Shown here: positions 7,543 to 17,400 of the stretch, piece by piece
How positions within the stretch are numbered: position 1 is the first letter of the stretch
Layout of the letters: the number at the start of each line of letters is the position of its first letter
Assembly: GCA_904397185.1 (NCBI GenBank)
Contig: CAJFOL010000073.1
Span: 1 to 35,516 of the forward strand
Direction: 5' to 3'
DNA length: 35,516 bases
Source: an uncultured Clostridia bacterium
GTDB lineage: Bacteria; Bacillota; Clostridia; Christensenellales; UBA1242
The notes under the pieces: generated by a model
What the model was told of the DNA's origin: nothing
Seen by the model: only the letters and a program-made list of their open reading frames with translations
Databases searched by the model: none
Made by a program: the position numbers and the translations under genes

Positions 7543-9516
7543 TTACTTAGTCTTATTTGTTTTGGTCATTTTTTCTAGTTGCTTGCGGAGTTTTTGGATT
7601 TGATTTCGAAGTTCAATCGCCCGCTCAAAATCTAATGCTCCTGAGGCAACTTTCATCATAGCAGTAAGTTTTTCAATCTCGGCAGGTATCTCCTCTTTCT
7701 TGAGTTTGCCGTCATCAACTTTCTTGGTTACGTCAAGTGTATTCTTTATTTCCTTTATAATAGTTTTCGGTGTAATTCCATGCTCCTTGTTGTATTTTTC
7801 TTGCAAAGCACGTCTCTTTTCTGTCGTCTCAATTGCACGTTTCATTGAATCGGTCATTGTGTCGGCATACATTATAACCCTGCCATTTGCATTACGTGCC
7901 GCACGGCCTATCGTTTGAATTAAAGCACCCTCACTTCGCAAAAAACCTTCCTTATCAGCATCCAAAATTGCCACAAGCTCAACCTCTGGCATATCAAGTC
8001 CTTCACGAAGCAGGTTTATTCCCACAAGCACATCAAACTCCCCTGCACGAAGTCCGTTTACAATCTCCACACGTTCCATTGTGTCAATCTCGGAGTGCAT
8101 ATATTTGGTCTTAAAATTATGCTCCTGAAGATATGTTGTCAAACTTTCTGCCATCTTCTTTGTCAAAGTGGTGACAAGCACACGGGCATTATGCTCGACA
8201 ACCTTTTGAATTTCAAGCATCAAATCTTCAATCTGTGTCTTAATCGGCTTAACTTCAATCTTCGGGTCTAATAATCCCGTTGGACGTATAACCTGCTCGA
8301 CAACTTGTCCTGCACGAGAGAGTTCGTACTGGGCAGGAGTCGCCGAGACGTACATAACTTGACCTATTTTACTCTCAAACTCATCGAATGTAAGCGGTCT
8401 ATTGTCCTTAGCGGCTGGCAGGCGGAAGCCGTAGTCAACAAGCGATTGTTTTCTTGCCTTGTCTCCGTTATACATTGCTCGTATTTGAGGCAAAGTCATA
8501 TGACTTTCATCAATAATAGTCAAAAAGCCTTTTGGAAAATAGTCTATGAGTGTATAAGGTGGCTCGCCTGGCTTGCGACCATCAAAATATCTCGAATAAT
8601 TTTCAATCCCGCTACAATACCCCACCTCTCTCATCATTTCAAGGTCATAAGATACTCGTTGACCGATACGTTCGGCTTCTATAAGTTTGCCCTCTCGCGA
8701 AAAATCTTCAACTGCCTTTTCTCTATCCTTTTCAATTTGCTCAAGTGCCTGCTCCAGACGGCTTCTACCAACCGCATAGTGGGTGGCAGGATAGATTGAA
8801 ACGTATTTAAGTTCGTTTATCAAATTGCCAGAAACAGGGTCAAAATTGTATATCTTTTCAATTTCATCTCCAAAAAAGCGAATTTTAACGGCAAGTTCTG
8901 ATTGGTTTGCTGGAAAAATATCAAGTGTGTCACCTTTTACTCTAAAGGTCGAGCGTTTGAAATCTATATCATTTCGTGTGTACTGAATGTCAATAAGTCT
9001 TGAAATAACCTCATCTCGGTCAACTAGGTCACCCTCTCGCAAGGTTATATGCAGATTGTAATATTCCTCGGGATTGCCAAGACCATATATACAGGACACT
9101 GATGCAACTATTATGACATCATCCCGCTCAAGTATTGAAGAAGTCGCAGATGAGCGAAGTTTGTCTATCTCATCGTTGACCGACATATCCTTTTCAATAT
9201 AGGTGTCAGTAGAAACAATATATGCCTCTGGCTGATAATAATCATAATACGAAACAAAATACTCCACACGGTTGTGCGGGAAAAACTCACGAAACTCATT
9301 ACATAACTGTGCGGCAAGTGTCTTGTTGTGGGCTATTACCAATGTCGGTTTTTTCATCCGTTGAATAAGGTTTGCCATTGTAAAGGTCTTGCCACTTCCT
9401 GTGACGCCCAAAAGCACTTGTTCTTTAAGCCCCTCTTGAAAACCCTCCACAAGTTTTTCAATCGCCTGTGGCTGGTCGCCTGATGGCTTGTATGGTGATA
9501 CTAATTCAAAATCCAT
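7543..9516 (-). CDS. uvrB: UvrB, excinuclease ABC subunit B
   Basis: This helicase-like damage-verification subunit of nucleotide excision repair is loaded by UvrA; it opens the DNA at the lesion and recruits UvrC. Its 657 residues are the usual length. Visible motifs: Walker A GVTGSGKT at 37-44; the DNA-gripping beta-hairpin region YFVSYYDYYQPEAYI near 90; DESH helicase box near 338; QTIGRAARN motif VI near 535; and a C-terminal UVR domain (LDFERAIELRNQI) that contacts UvrC. All key residues appear intact. An AAAGGA ribosome binding site precedes the ATG. A promoter lies in the short gap upstream, so uvrB need not depend on the small gene to its right. It is in a different transcription unit from uvrA. 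Confidence 0.98.
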   Translation of the reverse strand: MDFELVSPYKPSGDQPQAIEKLVEGFQEGLKEQVLLGVTGSGKTFTMANLIQRMKKPTLVIAHNKTLAAQLCNEFREFFPHNRVEYFVSYYDYYQPEAYIVSTDTYIEKDMSVNDEIDKLRSSATSSILERDDVIIVASVSCIYGLGNPEEYYNLHITLREGDLVDRDEVISRLIDIQYTRNDIDFKRSTFRVKGDTLDIFPANQSELAVKIRFFGDEIEKIYNFDPVSGNLINELKYVSIYPATHYAVGRSRLEQALEQIEKDREKAVEDFSREGKLIEAERIGQRVSYDLEMMREVGYCSGIENYSRYFDGRKPGEPPYTLIDYFPKGFLTIIDESHMTLPQIRAMYNGDKARKQSLVDYGFRLPAAKDNRPLTFDEFESKIGQVMYVSATPAQYELSRAGQVVEQVIRPTGLLDPKIEVKPIKTQIEDLMLEIQKVVEHNARVLVTTLTKKMAESLTTYLQEHNFKTKYMHSEIDTMERVEIVNGLRAGEFDVLVGINLLREGLDMPEVELVAILDADKEGFLRSEGALIQTIGRAARNANGRVIMYADTMTDSMKRAIETTEKRRALQEKYNKEHGITPKTIIKEIKNTLDVTKKVDDGKLKKEEIPAEIEKLTAMMKVASGALDFERAIELRNQIQKLRKQLEKMTKTNKTK

Positions 9517-9534
9517 TTTTTATCCTTTCGCCAT

Positions 9535-9563
9535 ATTATACAACAAAACCACGTGTTTTTAAA
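9535..9563 (-). promoter_or_regulatory. uvrB promoter
   Basis: Minus-strand TTTAAA (9563-9558), a 17-bp spacer and a perfect TATAAT (9540-9535). The transcription start would lie near 9528, giving a leader of about 12 nt that begins right at the AAAGGA ribosome binding site. The -35 is weak (4 of 6), which suits a regulated or modest promoter. Confidence 0.6.
9545..9560. promoter_or_regulatory. Palindrome inside the uvrB promoter, candidate operator
   Basis: AAAACCACGTGTTTTT is a 16-bp palindrome centred on CACGTG with one mismatched pair. It fills the spacer between the -35 and -10 of the uvrB promoter, the position where a bound dimeric regulator would block RNA polymerase. It does not resemble the GAAC-N4-GTTC LexA box of other Bacillota. 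The regulator is unknown and the call rests on symmetry and position only. Confidence 0.3.
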
Positions 9564-9588
9564 AGTATTTTGCAATAAAATATTCCCC

Positions 9589-9954
9589 CTAACTTTTAAA
9601 AATTGCTTTGAGAATAAGACCAAACACAAAACTGACTGTCGCCAAAAATATACTGCGAAGCACAAGCATTAAAAGAGTTTTCTTTTGATGTTTTACATCT
9701 GCTAGATATGTCTGCCCTTTTTTCTTAAGTTTTACACAATAATAATACCCGTTTTTACTGTCAGACACCACAAAATCAATATAATTTTGCAACGATAAAC
9801 TTGCCATAATCTCGTCAATTTCATTCACTGAAAGCACCATCTTTTTGCATAACTCCTTTGCAATTTCATGCGGAGAAATAAGGTATGTTTTCTTCCCCAC
9901 ACATACCTTACATAAATATTTTAACACCAATTTTTCTTTTCTATTATCTGGCAT
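9589..9954 (-). CDS. Small winged-helix-like protein with C-terminal TM segment (paralog A)
   Basis: The protein has 121 residues. Residues 1-75 look like a compact helical fold with a final beta-hairpin of winged-helix type (LVLKYLCKVC, then HEIAKELCKKM, VNEIDEIMASLSLQNYIDF, then NGYYYCVKLKKKGQTYL). A short basic linker and one C-terminal TM helix follow (about 91-118, LVLRSIFLATVSFVFGLIL), so it would be tail-anchored with its domain in the cytoplasm. It aligns over its full length with the divergently encoded 122-aa protein at 10343-10711. A ribosome binding site (AAGGGA) lies 6 nt before the ATG. It lies directly upstream of uvrB without a clear terminator, so partial co-transcription is possible. 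I know no family name for it. The DNA-binding-like fold is inferred from pattern only. Confidence 0.75.
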   Translation of the reverse strand: MPDNRKEKLVLKYLCKVCVGKKTYLISPHEIAKELCKKMVLSVNEIDEIMASLSLQNYIDFVVSDSKNGYYYCVKLKKKGQTYLADVKHQKKTLLMLVLRSIFLATVSFVFGLILKAIFKS

Positions 9955-10342
9955 AAAAATTCCCTTGTCTTTATTCTTGCAAAAATATACAAAAATATTA
10001 CAAGTGAAAGAAAATTTAAAAATAATTATTAATAAAAAAGGAAATTCTCAAAAAATAAATAAAAAATTAAAAAAATATTAAATAATATATAAAATAATAG
10101 AAAAAAATCAAAAAATATGTTTTTAACATAAAAAACAATTAAATAAAGAGGGAATAATGATATAAATTAAAAAAATAAAGTGGTTTTTAAATTTCAATTT
10201 AATTTAAAATATATTTTTAAAAATGTATTTTAAAAAAAATATTGTTGCTTTACTCTCTAGAAAATACTGAAAATATTTGTTTCAAAAAAAAATGGCAATA
10301 ATTTTATGCATAAGTTACTTTATTATAGTTAAAAATATCTAT
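9955..10342. other. AT-rich divergent intergenic region between the two paralogs
   Basis: About 390 bp with no supportable gene. The 10010-10250 part is almost entirely A and T, with A-tracts on the plus strand, and holds a nested palindrome at 10203-10234 (TTTAAAATA/TATTTTAAA around ATTTTTAAAAAT). It must carry the promoters of both flanking genes, but no clear TTGACA/TATAAT pair stands out for either. Plausible elements are a TATATT -10-like sequence upstream of the minus-strand gene and TATTAT at 10321-10326 upstream of the plus-strand gene. Confidence 0.6.
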
Positions 10343-10711
10343 ATGCTTGACTTAAAGTCAAAATTGGTCCTTAAAATTTTGATTAAAGAATGTCCTTATG
10401 GCTCTTACAACATTATAGAATCCAAGGATATTATTTCTGCCATGCCTAGCAAATACAAAATAGACATGGAAGGACTGGAAAATATTTTGATTTATCTTGA
10501 GAGGCAGGAGTACATTTCAATCAAATATGATGATGACGGAGTGTACTGCCTTTGTGTGCTTCCTTTTGGAAATGAAATACTTGAAAATGATGACAACAAA
10601 AAACGGGAAGGCAATCCTCCCCGTCTTTGGGTTATAATCTTATTAGTCTTTATTTCTAGTCTTCTAGCATGTCTTCTAGGAACAGTGCTTGGTCGTATTC
10701 TACCCCTCTAG
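10343..10711 (+). CDS. Small winged-helix-like protein with C-terminal TM segment (paralog B)
   Basis: The protein has 122 residues, beginning MLDLKSKLVLKILIKEC. An upstream TTG (10277) or ATG (10292) would add a hydrophobic extension, but starting at 10343 gives the same length and N-terminal register as paralog A at 9589-9954 and is preferred. No ribosome binding site is visible at any of the candidates. Shared features with paralog A are the K.KLVLK.L start, a 'LE+Q.YISIK' strand and a GVYCLCVL hairpin. A hydrophilic linker (DDNKKREGNPPRLW) and a C-terminal TM helix ending LLACLLGTVLGRILPL follow. Its last 56 bp overlap the 3' end of radC on the opposite strand, and its linker codons hold the radC terminator. 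Family and function are unknown. Confidence 0.7.
   Translation: MLDLKSKLVLKILIKECPYGSYNIIESKDIISAMPSKYKIDMEGLENILIYLERQEYISIKYDDDGVYCLCVLPFGNEILENDDNKKREGNPPRLWVIILLVFISSLLACLLGTVLGRILPL
10597..10624 (-). terminator. radC terminator inside the opposing gene
   Basis: On the minus strand ACGGGGAGG (10624-10616), loop ATTG and CCTTCCCGT (10611-10603) form a 9-bp stem with one G:U pair, followed by a run of Ts. It starts about 30 nt after the radC stop codon. It lies inside the coding sequence of the convergent 122-aa gene, where it encodes the linker before the TM helix. It is one of the most GC-rich hairpins in the window. Confidence 0.85.
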
Positions 10712-11417
10712 TAAATATTCTAATTTTAGACTGACGAGCCATACTATATATCCCATCAATGCCAATAATGAGTGAATCGATTAGTTTACAGCCTGAAAAA
10801 CTAAATAATCCTAGCATCTGCTCATAAGAAAGATTATCTTGTTTTGATGCAATACAACTCCCGCCTGGATGATTATGGACTATATATGCACCTGGCATTT
10901 TATAGGTAGAAACATATAGTGCAATATCTCGCATATTGAGTGAGACCATTGCCGTTCCACCCTTGCCAAAGCATCTACCCTGCATGACTTCTCCTGCAAT
11001 GTTGACACCAAACAAGTATACTTCTTCCTCATTTCTGCATCTAAGCAATTGTTCTACATAGTCAAGAAAATCGCCGAGCGAACTTGGTGGTTGTTCTGAT
11101 AATTTTTTGTTTGTGTAATAATTGAACACCTCAACCAGAGAGTGTATCTTTTTTGCAGCAGTTTCGCCAACACCTTTGACTTCCATCAAATCTTCAACAG
11201 ATGCATCTAAAACAGTTGGAACATTTTTGAACCTATCAAGAAGGCGATGGGCGAGAGGATTTACATCCCCTCGCGGGATTATGAAAAAGAGAATAAACTC
11301 AAGTGCTTGGATATCGCTTAGACCTATGAGACCGACAGTGTTGACTGTATCAAGTAATCTCTTTCTATGTCCATCATGGACGCACTTTTCATTGTTAACT
11401 TTAGTAACTTCTCTCAT
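10656..11417 (-). CDS. radC: RadC-family (JAB/MPN) protein
   Basis: RadC proteins were once thought to act in DNA repair; their true role is unresolved, and the JAB fold suggests a metal-dependent hydrolase. The 253-residue protein has an N-terminal helical region, a helix-hairpin-helix (LMEVKGVGETAAKKI, about 78-92) and a C-terminal JAB domain. The metal site is complete: H181-N-H183-P-G-G, then S191 and D194, matching H-x-H-x7-S-x2-D. The start ATG overlaps the TGA of the giant lipoprotein gene (ATGA), so translation is probably coupled, with AAGGGG upstream as ribosome binding site. Its 3' end overlaps the convergent small gene, and its terminator lies within that gene. The length is slightly above the usual 220-230 residues. 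Confidence 0.95.
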   Translation of the reverse strand: MREVTKVNNEKCVHDGHRKRLLDTVNTVGLIGLSDIQALEFILFFIIPRGDVNPLAHRLLDRFKNVPTVLDASVEDLMEVKGVGETAAKKIHSLVEVFNYYTNKKLSEQPPSSLGDFLDYVEQLLRCRNEEEVYLFGVNIAGEVMQGRCFGKGGTAMVSLNMRDIALYVSTYKMPGAYIVHNHPGGSCIASKQDNLSYEQMLGLFSFSGCKLIDSLIIGIDGIYSMARQSKIRIFTRGVEYDQALFLEDMLED

Positions 11418-14400
11418 TGTTGTTCCCCTTCACTAGTATTTGCTGCAGCCACTAATTCCTCATAACTCTTGCCGTCCCAATCTTTTGGATATTGAGTAGC
11501 ATAAATACTATCCTCACCTATTTGGAAATAATTTTCGATATAATATCCCCCATCTTCGCAAAATATTTGGTCAACGTCAGATAGAATAAGAGGATTCATA
11601 TCTTCAGTATTTCCATTCCTATATATGTTTGTACCATCAAATCTTTGAATCTTAGCCGTTTCAAAGTCGTTGAGATTTGTGGCTTGATACCATCTGTTTG
11701 TATCAAGCATTTCTATTTTAGTAAAGCCATATCTTCCTCTAGCCCCACTAATACCATTGATACCATTTTGAGCCCATGCAGATATTTCTTGGCTATCTGT
11801 AGAAACGATTATTTCACCTCTTTCGCCTGCTTGTCCGCCTTCGCCTGCCTCACTTGGTTCTGGTACTTCTGATCTTGCCTCTTCACCATAGCCTTCGGCA
11901 AGTGTAGATATGCTTTCTTCTGCTCTATAGCCAGAGCCACCTGCACCGCCATTGCCACCGTCACCTGCTTTTATTATTCCATTATTGACAAATCCCATGT
12001 TGTCGTCAGTTAATGAAATAATGTTTGTTGAAGAAATAATAACATTTTTACCTGCGGAAGCATCTTCGCCATCTTCACCATCTTCACCAAAATCTGTCGC
12101 ATTATCTCCATTCTCGCCATCCATACCATTTGCGGATGAAATATAGCCAAAGTTTGTGAATTTTAACGGTGTGCTACTTGAAGTTAGTCCTTTGAATAGT
12201 GTTAGGTCATAGAACTGGCTGTTGCTTTGCAGGTGTGAGCCTGAACTATATAGGTCATTGTTGGTGTTGATATCTGAGGTTATTGTAACATAAGATGTTA
12301 TCTCAATGGTATCACCATCATAATTTCCGCTATAGTCAATCAAAGCACCGCTATTCTTATTGTATCTTTGAATAGAGCCATAATATTTGATATTGATAAT
12401 ATCTGCTTGTATGCTTGTACTTGACGTGGTAGTTTTCTTTATAAACAATGTATCATCATTCTCACCAAGGAAAACTATATCTTTTATATACGAGTTTGTA
12501 CCTAAAAGTGATTTGAAGAAGTTTGAGCCAAAATATGATATGTAATAATTGTTACCTATTATATTGACATTCCCTTTCTTTACAAATCCATCAGGTTCCA
12601 TATTAGAACTATCAAATGATATATCATTCATAAGAATTATAGACAGTGGTTCATTAGGTTTAACTGCATTTTCAACTACGTCACTATTTGTAATAGTTGG
12701 AGTCTGAGAATATGCATTTTTAACTGAGATATTAAAGGTGAAATTCTTAACCTTTACAGTGCTGTCTTGTACTCTTTCTACCATCTTTAGCAAGAATACA
12801 TATGCAGATTCTCCATCGATAATTTCATTTCTATAAACTCTATCTAAATATGCCCCTATAGAAGTTCCATTTTCTGTAGTGAGGTCTACATCAAACTTAG
12901 AGGTGTCTCCTTCTAAGATGCCAGTGCTTATTGTATATGTGTTGTAACGAGCAAATTTCGAACTTCCCCAAGAATAGCCTACGGCATTTATTGAAGTAGA
13001 AAATTCCTGTATACCATTCAATGCCTGCTCAACTTTATAAGTTATCTCATCTAGTGCTGTGTATCTATCATTTAACATCACATAATTTGTTGAGCCAACA
13101 CGACCTAATCTTAAAATATAATTTGTATCATTTTCATCGGTGTATTCAAATTCATCTTGTGTAAAGTATAGTTGACCTGTTGCACTTGATATTATATCAT
13201 AGATACTTACACATTGTCCTTGCAATGAAGTATATACACGACTCGGTCTAAATGTATATTGTCCACCATTTACACTATATTCTATACTTTCCCCTTGAAC
13301 ATATGTTTCTGCATCTTGATTATATCTATTTATAATCTCATTATTACTATTATAGTAAATAACATATGATGGTTCTCTTGTTCCATCTTCATCATTAAAT
13401 TGTCCTGCACTGTCATATGATAAAATCAAATTATCATTCACATCATACACGTTGAAGCCTTCTCTGTTTACTGGATTGCCGTCCTCATATGATACTTCAC
13501 TGAAGTAACTTACTCCTACAATGACTTTTCCGCCTCCAGCCGTATTGTCAACAGCATAATAGATTATTGTATTTTCTAAAATCATTTCATCAAGGTTGAT
13601 ATTTGTTTGCACTATGAAATATTCCAACTGACTAATTCTAGGATTGCTATCTCGAACAACAACTGTTATTTCATCCAAGTCATCTTCAGACAATGCATAG
13701 CCTGCGAAGAGTTCTATACCATATTCATTGTTCTCATTTGTTAAAACATAGTTTGGACTTAAAATATTTGTATAGTATTCTTCAGAACCCTCTGAAACTT
13801 TTGTGATAGTATTTAAGGTTGACTCACTCTCGCCTCCCCATAGTTCATAGATAACTGTGTCGCCGATTTCAAAGATGCTATTGTCTATACCTATTGTGAG
13901 ATTTGTCAAAACTGTTTGGTATGACTGTGTGTAATTTACTGACAATGTCCCATAGTATACTGTGACACCATTAAGAGTGTATGTTGTCAAGCCATTTAAG
14001 TCACTTTGATTGATAGTCAAAATATTGTCAGTAATAGTTGCTGAATTTGTGCTTGTTTCATATTCAAATTCGCGTTCAAATATGGCTTCAATATAGCCAA
14101 CAACTTCTCCATCGTCTGTAATATCAGTTCTTTGAGTAAATTCTGTCTCCAAACTTGCAAATAAGTTGTCTAATGTTACACTATTATCTAAATTATTGAT
14201 TATTGTGGTAAATGTATCTAAGTAACTGATAATTTGTTGGTTAATGCTCTCAATTTCACTCTCAGTCACTGTGCCATCAATTGTCAATGTCAATACGTTA
14301 CCTTCAATAGAAACGTCAAATGTGTGTCCGCCTATGATAAATGGAGGACAGTTTGCTGACTTAACCCAAGTTCCATTGCTGTAACTAAATACTGGAATGC

Positions 14401-17400
14401 CACTTAAGATGGCTAAGCCTTGATTTGATGATAATGATTGAAGATTTATTCTAAATTCATAACCTTGAGAATCTATGATTGTGCTTGAAGGATTTGATGA
14501 GTCTGTTGTAAACGAAGCATAACTTGCAAATTCTCCTCTTCCGTCTAAATTATCAACTACAGCAAAATTTTCTTGAATAAAGGAGCGAAGTTGATTCTCT
14601 AAAGTCGATCTCTCTGTTTCATCTAAATTCAAGTTTGCAAAAGTAAACATCAAATTGCCGTTATAACTTGCAATTGTGTAATTGTAAGTATTGCCGTTGA
14701 GCACAATTGAGTCAGTTGTACTGCTACCCATACTCCATCCGCTTGTATCTGAATATTGAGCAATAAGTGCTCTGTCATGGTAGAGTGTATAGTTTGTAAC
14801 ACTACCTGCAAACTCATACTCGTTTGCTATGTAAAGATTGATTATACTGTTGTACAAAATCACTTCACTTGATGTGATATTGTCGTTATACCAATCTGTT
14901 ACAACTTCACCATACTCAATATTTGCACTGCCTGAACTTGAACCACTTGCATTGTCTACACTATCGCTTGCATTTCCTCTAATGTTTGTAAATGAAATGT
15001 CTTTTATTCTCTCCGAAACACCCGCGACTGAGCAATAATAAGTTTTATCACTAAATCTATTGTTGATAATTGTTTGAACATTATCGTAGAAATCTGTTCC
15101 GCCATTTAGTGTTATATCCTCTTCATTTACCATAACATTTGCTCTACCATTTGATAGGTCGGCATTTGGCAGGTAAACAAGTAGTCCGCTTTCAGTTAGA
15201 CCAAAGTATAATACTGTCAAGTTAGAATCAGTGTCAGTGAAGTCTTCATCATATACAACTTCAGGATAATTCTCTTTCAAATAGTCTAATGTTACTCCAT
15301 CTTCTGCAAGTACTGCTTTTACCACTCTATCATAGTATATTGAAGGGTTAAGATTTGAACGTAATGTGTATCCGCCGATTGGTTGGAAACTATTAATTCC
15401 GTTTATCTCTATACCTACTGAGTAGTCATCAATATAATAATATTTTACATTTGATGGATTGAACGACAATGTCACATCATAGTCAAAATGTATACTGTAA
15501 CTTATTGAACCAGTCAATTCATCATCACTATAACATCTAAAGGTGATACTATTTTCACTGACAGACAAAACTGACGAGGTTAAAGAAACTTGGCCTCCAC
15601 TTGTTCTGCCTGTTGCCTCTATTGAATAATAGGAAGTATTTGCCATATAAGGCAAGTTGCCTAAAGATGCCGTAATCTCATAGGTGTATATACCAGCATT
15701 GAATATTGAACGCAAGTTATTTTCTTCTGCAATGTAGTAACTTGTTCCCCCTATTTGTACCTGTCTTGTCTCGCTTCCACTGGCATGACTTCTAGTACCA
15801 TCCTTTATGGAAGAACCATTTGTTGTGCTTACTGCATCGCTTTGACTTGAAACAAATTTGTTTGTTCCATCATCACCTTTGTATCTTTCAACATAATCTG
15901 AGTAAGCCTCGTCATATGATACTGGACTGAACTCTAAGTTGGTAACTTTATGAGGACTTTCAAGCCCATCACCCATATCAATACGATTTCTCCAGCCATA
16001 GTTTCCTACTCCATTGATTAATACACCAGCTTTTTTGCCTGTAAAATAATTTATGGTTGATTGTATTGACAATTCAACTACAAAACTCTTTGGCAAGCCA
16101 AAACTATTATAAGAGTTGATATAAACATTTGCATCTCCACTTTCAGGTCTTACTACTTCGGTGTCTATTTCAACAATTCTCTTTTCAATAGTACTGAAAT
16201 AAAGTATTGGTCCGAAAAGTATAGGCAATAACCACTCTGTTTCAAGCATAGATTCGCCATGGAAGTTTAGAGAACTAACTTTCACATAGTCGCTTATCTC
16301 CGCCCAACTCCAAGACTGAATTTCGGTGTCTTTTTCTAGCATTGAACCATTCATGTATACCGAATCTTCGCTTGCATCTAGTACTGCAAGACCACTTGCT
16401 GAGCCGTCACCAATATCTCCTATGGCATATGCCCAGACATTTCGTGGACTCGTCTGTCTTAATACTAAGTCTTCACGTCCATCCATTTCCCAATAGAAAC
16501 CAGTTGTTGGGCTTGCACCCAATGCTTCAATTGTACCTTCATTGTAGCATGAGGTAACACTTGCATTCTTTGCCTTTGCAATTATACCGCCACCATATGA
16601 GAAGCCTTGGATATTGCCATCTTCATTTGTTTTTCCATTATACTTATTTCCAGATTTGATTGTGCCTGAGTTGTAACTTCCTTGTATTGTAAGGTCATCG
16701 GCACTACTAAAGCCAGCAACACCACCTACATAATATTGTCCAAGATTTGTGAGAAGTCCGCTGTTGTTTGCATAGCCTGCCATAACTGAAGTTGCATTGT
16801 AACTATAGTTGATTGCACTCTCGCCGTCATCATCTGCAGACGCAACTAAGCCTACAATACCACCAACATAGTAGTTTTGGGTTGCAGTATTTGCAGTTGA
16901 GTAAACATTGATAGGTGCATAGTTTGAACTATAATTTATTGTACTATCAAGCATTGTACCTACAATACCACCGACTGCAAGTACAGAATAACCTGAACTA
17001 AAGCCATCTACGTCAATGGTAACCATGTTGGTAACTGTTGATATTGTTGAATTTTGTGCTTCACTGGCAAGTGCACCAATCGTCAAGTACTTGAAGTCTT
17101 CACCAAAGATTGAGGTGATATTAAAGTCATCAAATAAACCTTGAAGTAGGTCGTTTATTAGTTCTAAGAAGCCTGAGTTGTTGCTTTTGTCGATTAGTTC
17201 ACCTACAGTTGCATTTTTAATTGAGCCTGATAATGTAATGTTTGAAATATCAGAATCATATATCCTAATGGCTAAAAGTCCATTACTTGATATTTCTGCA
17301 TCGGTCAAACGAAGATTTCTAATATTCGAACGTGTCACCACTTCTATACCAGTTGATGGACCAATCATATCAAATAATGGAGAGGTCAAGCCTGAGATTG

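Noticed and set aside
8305..8799. Plus-strand open frame of 164 codons
   Set aside because: It is fully antisense to conserved uvrB sequence; its composition follows the uvrB codons.
9845..10081. Plus-strand open frame running into the AT-rich gap
   Set aside because: Mostly antisense to paralog A, then low-complexity Lys/Asn/Ile codons; no ribosome binding site.
10277..10342. N-terminal extension of the 122-aa protein from TTG 10277 or ATG 10292
   Set aside because: The paralog lacks this extension and no ribosome binding site supports either codon. A real extra TM segment cannot be fully excluded.
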